The notes under the pieces were generated by a model. The model worked only from the letters and a program-made list of their open reading frames with translations, did not search any database and had not been told where the DNA came from. From positions 1 through 48,221 of the forward strand of contig CAYUWH010000005.1 of NCBI GenBank assembly GCA_964448615.1: DNA of 48,221 nucleotides, read 5' to 3'. The stretch comes from CAYUWH01 sp964448615. Lineage in GTDB: Bacteria; Patescibacteriota; Gracilibacteria; Peribacterales; Peribacteraceae. A program made the position numbers and the translations under genes. Shown here one piece after another: positions 46,419 through 48,221 of this stretch; positions within the stretch are counted from its first letter, which is position 1; each line of letters opens with the position of its first letter.

Positions 46419-48221
46419 TTAGAATCCGCTACAAGCGGGCAATGCGGTCGGCACAATCGATTCGCAGCTATTGTGTGCCTCACCGCGGTGGCAGGCATCC
46501 GTGCCGATTCCGCCGCTGAGTGAATCACTCTGGAGTCCGCCATCAATGTTGTCGTTACCGTTGCCGCCGTTTGCGGTGTCATTGTGCGTACCGGCACACA
46601 GCGTATCCGCACCGTTATTGCCGTTCACGACATCGTTATCGGCATTGCCGGCCACGAAATCGTTATGGTTACCTCCGTTGAGGATGTCATTGCCGCTACC
46701 ACCATCCATCCAGTCGTTGCCATCGTTGCCGTTCACGATATCCGGACCGCCAAGGGCGCAGATGGTGTCATCGCCATTCTGGCCATTGATGATTTCTCCG
46801 ATCGCGGTTCCCACGATCACATCGTTGCCGGAGGTACCCGTGAGCATGCCACCGTATGTCTGACCGTTCTGCGGTCCGCCGACGATCTTGTTGGCACCGT
46901 TCACGTAGATCGTCGCTGTCATGCCGTTGCACATCGGTACAGCAGGAGCACTCGACGCTGGAGCGCTGCTGGCGGGAGCCGAAGAACTAGCCGAGCTGGC
47001 TGCACAACCGGATGCGAGCGTGGAGACCTCGCCATCAGAGAGCGCGCGTGCGTAGACGCGTACATCATCGAGCGATCCTTTGTAATTCGGCTGAAGCAGA
47101 TACTTGCCAAGGAGCAGATCGGACATCGATGTGATATCACCGACCGCCACCGTGTTCGTGCCGATCAAGACACCGTCGTAATACGTCTTGATGGTGAGAT
47201 CGTTGCCGCTGCGCGTGTACACGCCCGCGACGTGATGCCATTGCCCGTTGAGCAAGCCGGGCGCACTAAAGGAGGTGTCATTGATACCACCTGCACCATA
47301 GCCGAAGAAGTTGATGCGCTCGGAAGCGTAGTGATAGAGCCCCCAACCTTTTTGCGTATTGCTGAAGTTACCAAGCACGGAACGATCACCGTCGGTTCCT
47401 TTCGTAAAGGCGGAAACCGTGAAGGCACCCGTGCCGAAGCGGAAGTCCGCACTGTTGGCGATGCGTACCTGATCATCGGTGCCATCGAAGGAGAGTGCGG
47501 AAGGATTCGGCGCAATGGCGGGCGTGCCGCTCACATACGTCGGGCCGTTCTCATTGGCACCATTGTTATCGCCGCCTGCGGAGTCGATCGCGACGAGTCC
47601 GCCGTTTTCATCGAGCTTCCAGTACCCAAGAAGATTAGCCGAGCTGACTGCAGAGCAGGAGCTGACGCTGCTTGCGACAGAGGAAGCCGGAGCCGAACTC
47701 GCGCTCGAGCTGCTGAGGTTGCTTGTTTTGTGGAAGGCGACTGCATCGGCCACGATATTATTTCCCGTCGCTGACACGAGTTGCACGCGGCCGACGCCGT
47801 TGATCGGGAAGTTTCCGAGTTTTTTCCAGAATGGTTGCGTCGTCGGGTCGGTCTGCGATCCGCAAGCCGAATCATCCGAAGAGCGCAATGCCTGATTGAC
47901 CGTCAACGCCGCGCCGTTCAGTTGGGTGGCGCCGGAGTACACGTTGTACGAAGCCGTACCGCGGGAAGAATCGCAGATATACGCCACAAACACGTCGTAG
48001 TTCCCCGAAAGAGATGCGGCCGTTGTCCAATCAAATGTCTGTGCGCCGAATGCACCCGGAACGGAATCATTATCACCACCGACAACGTAACTCAAAATTT
48101 CCTGCACGGCTGGATTCGCATCATTCACATGATAGGCGGTCCATCCTGCGGAAGGAGTCGCCGTGCCGCTTGCATTGAAATCAGAGACCAAGGTTGCATC
48201 ATCGATCACGATGTCTTTGGT
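46419..48221 (-). CDS. LamG and RTX-like repeat surface protein, 5' end beyond the window
   Basis: At least 600 residues are present, and the frame is open through the window edge, so the N-terminus and signal peptide are missing. The visible order is as follows. A beta-sandwich (VIDDATLVSDFNASG, SLSGNYDVFVAYICDSS) resembles golvesin/xanthan-lyase modules. A Ser/Ala-rich linker follows, then a LamG domain (LLGYWKLDENGGLVAIDSAG, LNGQWHHVAGVYTRSG, GSLDDVRVYARAL) and a second linker. It ends with about nine RTX-type nonapeptides (GNDGNDWMDGGSGNDILNGG), which are unusually Asn-rich. RTX repeats bind calcium. It ends in a Cys-containing tail. It is probably a secreted adhesin. Confidence 0.87.
   Translation of the reverse strand, partial: TKDIVIDDATLVSDFNASGTATPSAGWTAYHVNDANPAVQEILSYVVGGDNDSVPGAFGAQTFDWTTAASLSGNYDVFVAYICDSSRGTASYNVYSGATQLNGAALTVNQALRSSDDSACGSQTDPTTQPFWKKLGNFPINGVGRVQLVSATGNNIVADAVAFHKTSNLSSSSASSAPASSVASSVSSCSAVSSANLLGYWKLDENGGLVAIDSAGGDNNGANENGPTYVSGTPAIAPNPSALSFDGTDDQVRIANSADFRFGTGAFTVSAFTKGTDGDRSVLGNFSNTQKGWGLYHYASERINFFGYGAGGINDTSFSAPGLLNGQWHHVAGVYTRSGNDLTIKTYYDGVLIGTNTVAVGDITSMSDLLLGKYLLQPNYKGSLDDVRVYARALSDGEVSTLASGCAASSASSSAPASSAPASSAPAVPMCNGMTATIYVNGANKIVGGPQNGQTYGGMLTGTSGNDVIVGTAIGEIINGQNGDDTICALGGPDIVNGNDGNDWMDGGSGNDILNGGNHNDFVAGNADNDVVNGNNGADTLCAGTHNDTANGGNGNDNIDGGLQSDSLSGGIGTDACHRGEAHNSCESIVPTALPACSGF

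Noticed and set aside
46584..47774. Long plus-strand open frame opposite the RTX/LamG gene
   Set aside because: It is antisense to a protein with clear LamG and RTX motifs. Its own translation shows no domain, and openness follows from the repetitive codons of the real gene.
1..48221. TGA recoding as glycine, as in some Patescibacteria
   Set aside because: Many well-recognised genes (for example speD, the VIT transporter and the response regulator) end naturally at TGA, and conserved domains show no in-frame TGA.

Overview
The window looks like one end-to-end contig of a Candidate Phyla Radiation (Patescibacteria) genome. The closest fit I can argue is a Peregrinibacteria/Peribacter-like lineage. 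Genes are small and densely packed, and many secreted proteins combine poly-Ser linkers with SLH, LamG, EGF, RTX or C-type lectin modules. TGA acts as a normal stop. There is no rRNA, tRNA or ribosomal protein gene here to prove the assignment, so it is an inference. A 100-N scaffold gap lies at 22309-22408, and the last gene runs off the right end.

Layout. (1) 1-3.7 kb is visibly AT-rich and holds an XRE regulator, a small PH-like protein and a tightly overlapping four-gene cassette ending in a DUF2326 ABC ATPase. The cassette resembles an ABC-three-component (ABC-3C) conflict system. (2) 3.7-13.4 kb encodes two stand-alone glycosyltransferases, an ATP-grasp ligase, a Cys-rich metal-binding protein, a gamma-glutamylcyclotransferase-like protein, AdoMet decarboxylase (SpeD), a glycosyltransferase fused to a BpsA-like aminopropyltransferase, a QueE-like radical SAM enzyme and an ABC-F ATPase. 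The SpeD/GT2-BpsA pair overlaps by 4 nt and is the most unusual enzymatic unit in the window. (3) 13.5-16 kb has small proteins, an acetyltransferase and a haem-oxygenase-like protein. (4) 16-24.7 kb is a cell-surface block: a 1030-residue fibre-like protein with a 200-bp exact internal repeat, SLH proteins, a predicted seven-bladed propeller and a LamG/Big_5 protein. (5) 24.7-28.1 kb carries a VIT-type transporter, a histidine kinase/response regulator pair and an IS1595-like element. (6) 28.3-34.3 kb is a co-directional run with SIMPL, two flavodoxin-like proteins, rhodanese, SDR and a bactofilin-like membrane protein. (7) 34.4-48.2 kb mixes membrane and redox proteins (BdbC/DsbB), two convergent FMN split-barrel paralogues, a C-type lectin protein, a GT-C glycosyltransferase, an SLH-anchored trypsin-like protease, a double VOC protein, a cupin and a LamG/RTX surface protein.

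Three non-coding patterns stand out. Many transcription units have a TANNNT -10 box only 5-8 nt before the start codon, which predicts leaderless mRNAs. Eleven successive starts at 28.3-34.2 kb follow a pyrimidine tract rather than a Shine-Dalgarno sequence. Six units between 14.8 and 23.0 kb, mostly surface-protein genes, share an upstream GAGCCA element, often as a tandem direct repeat one helical turn apart.
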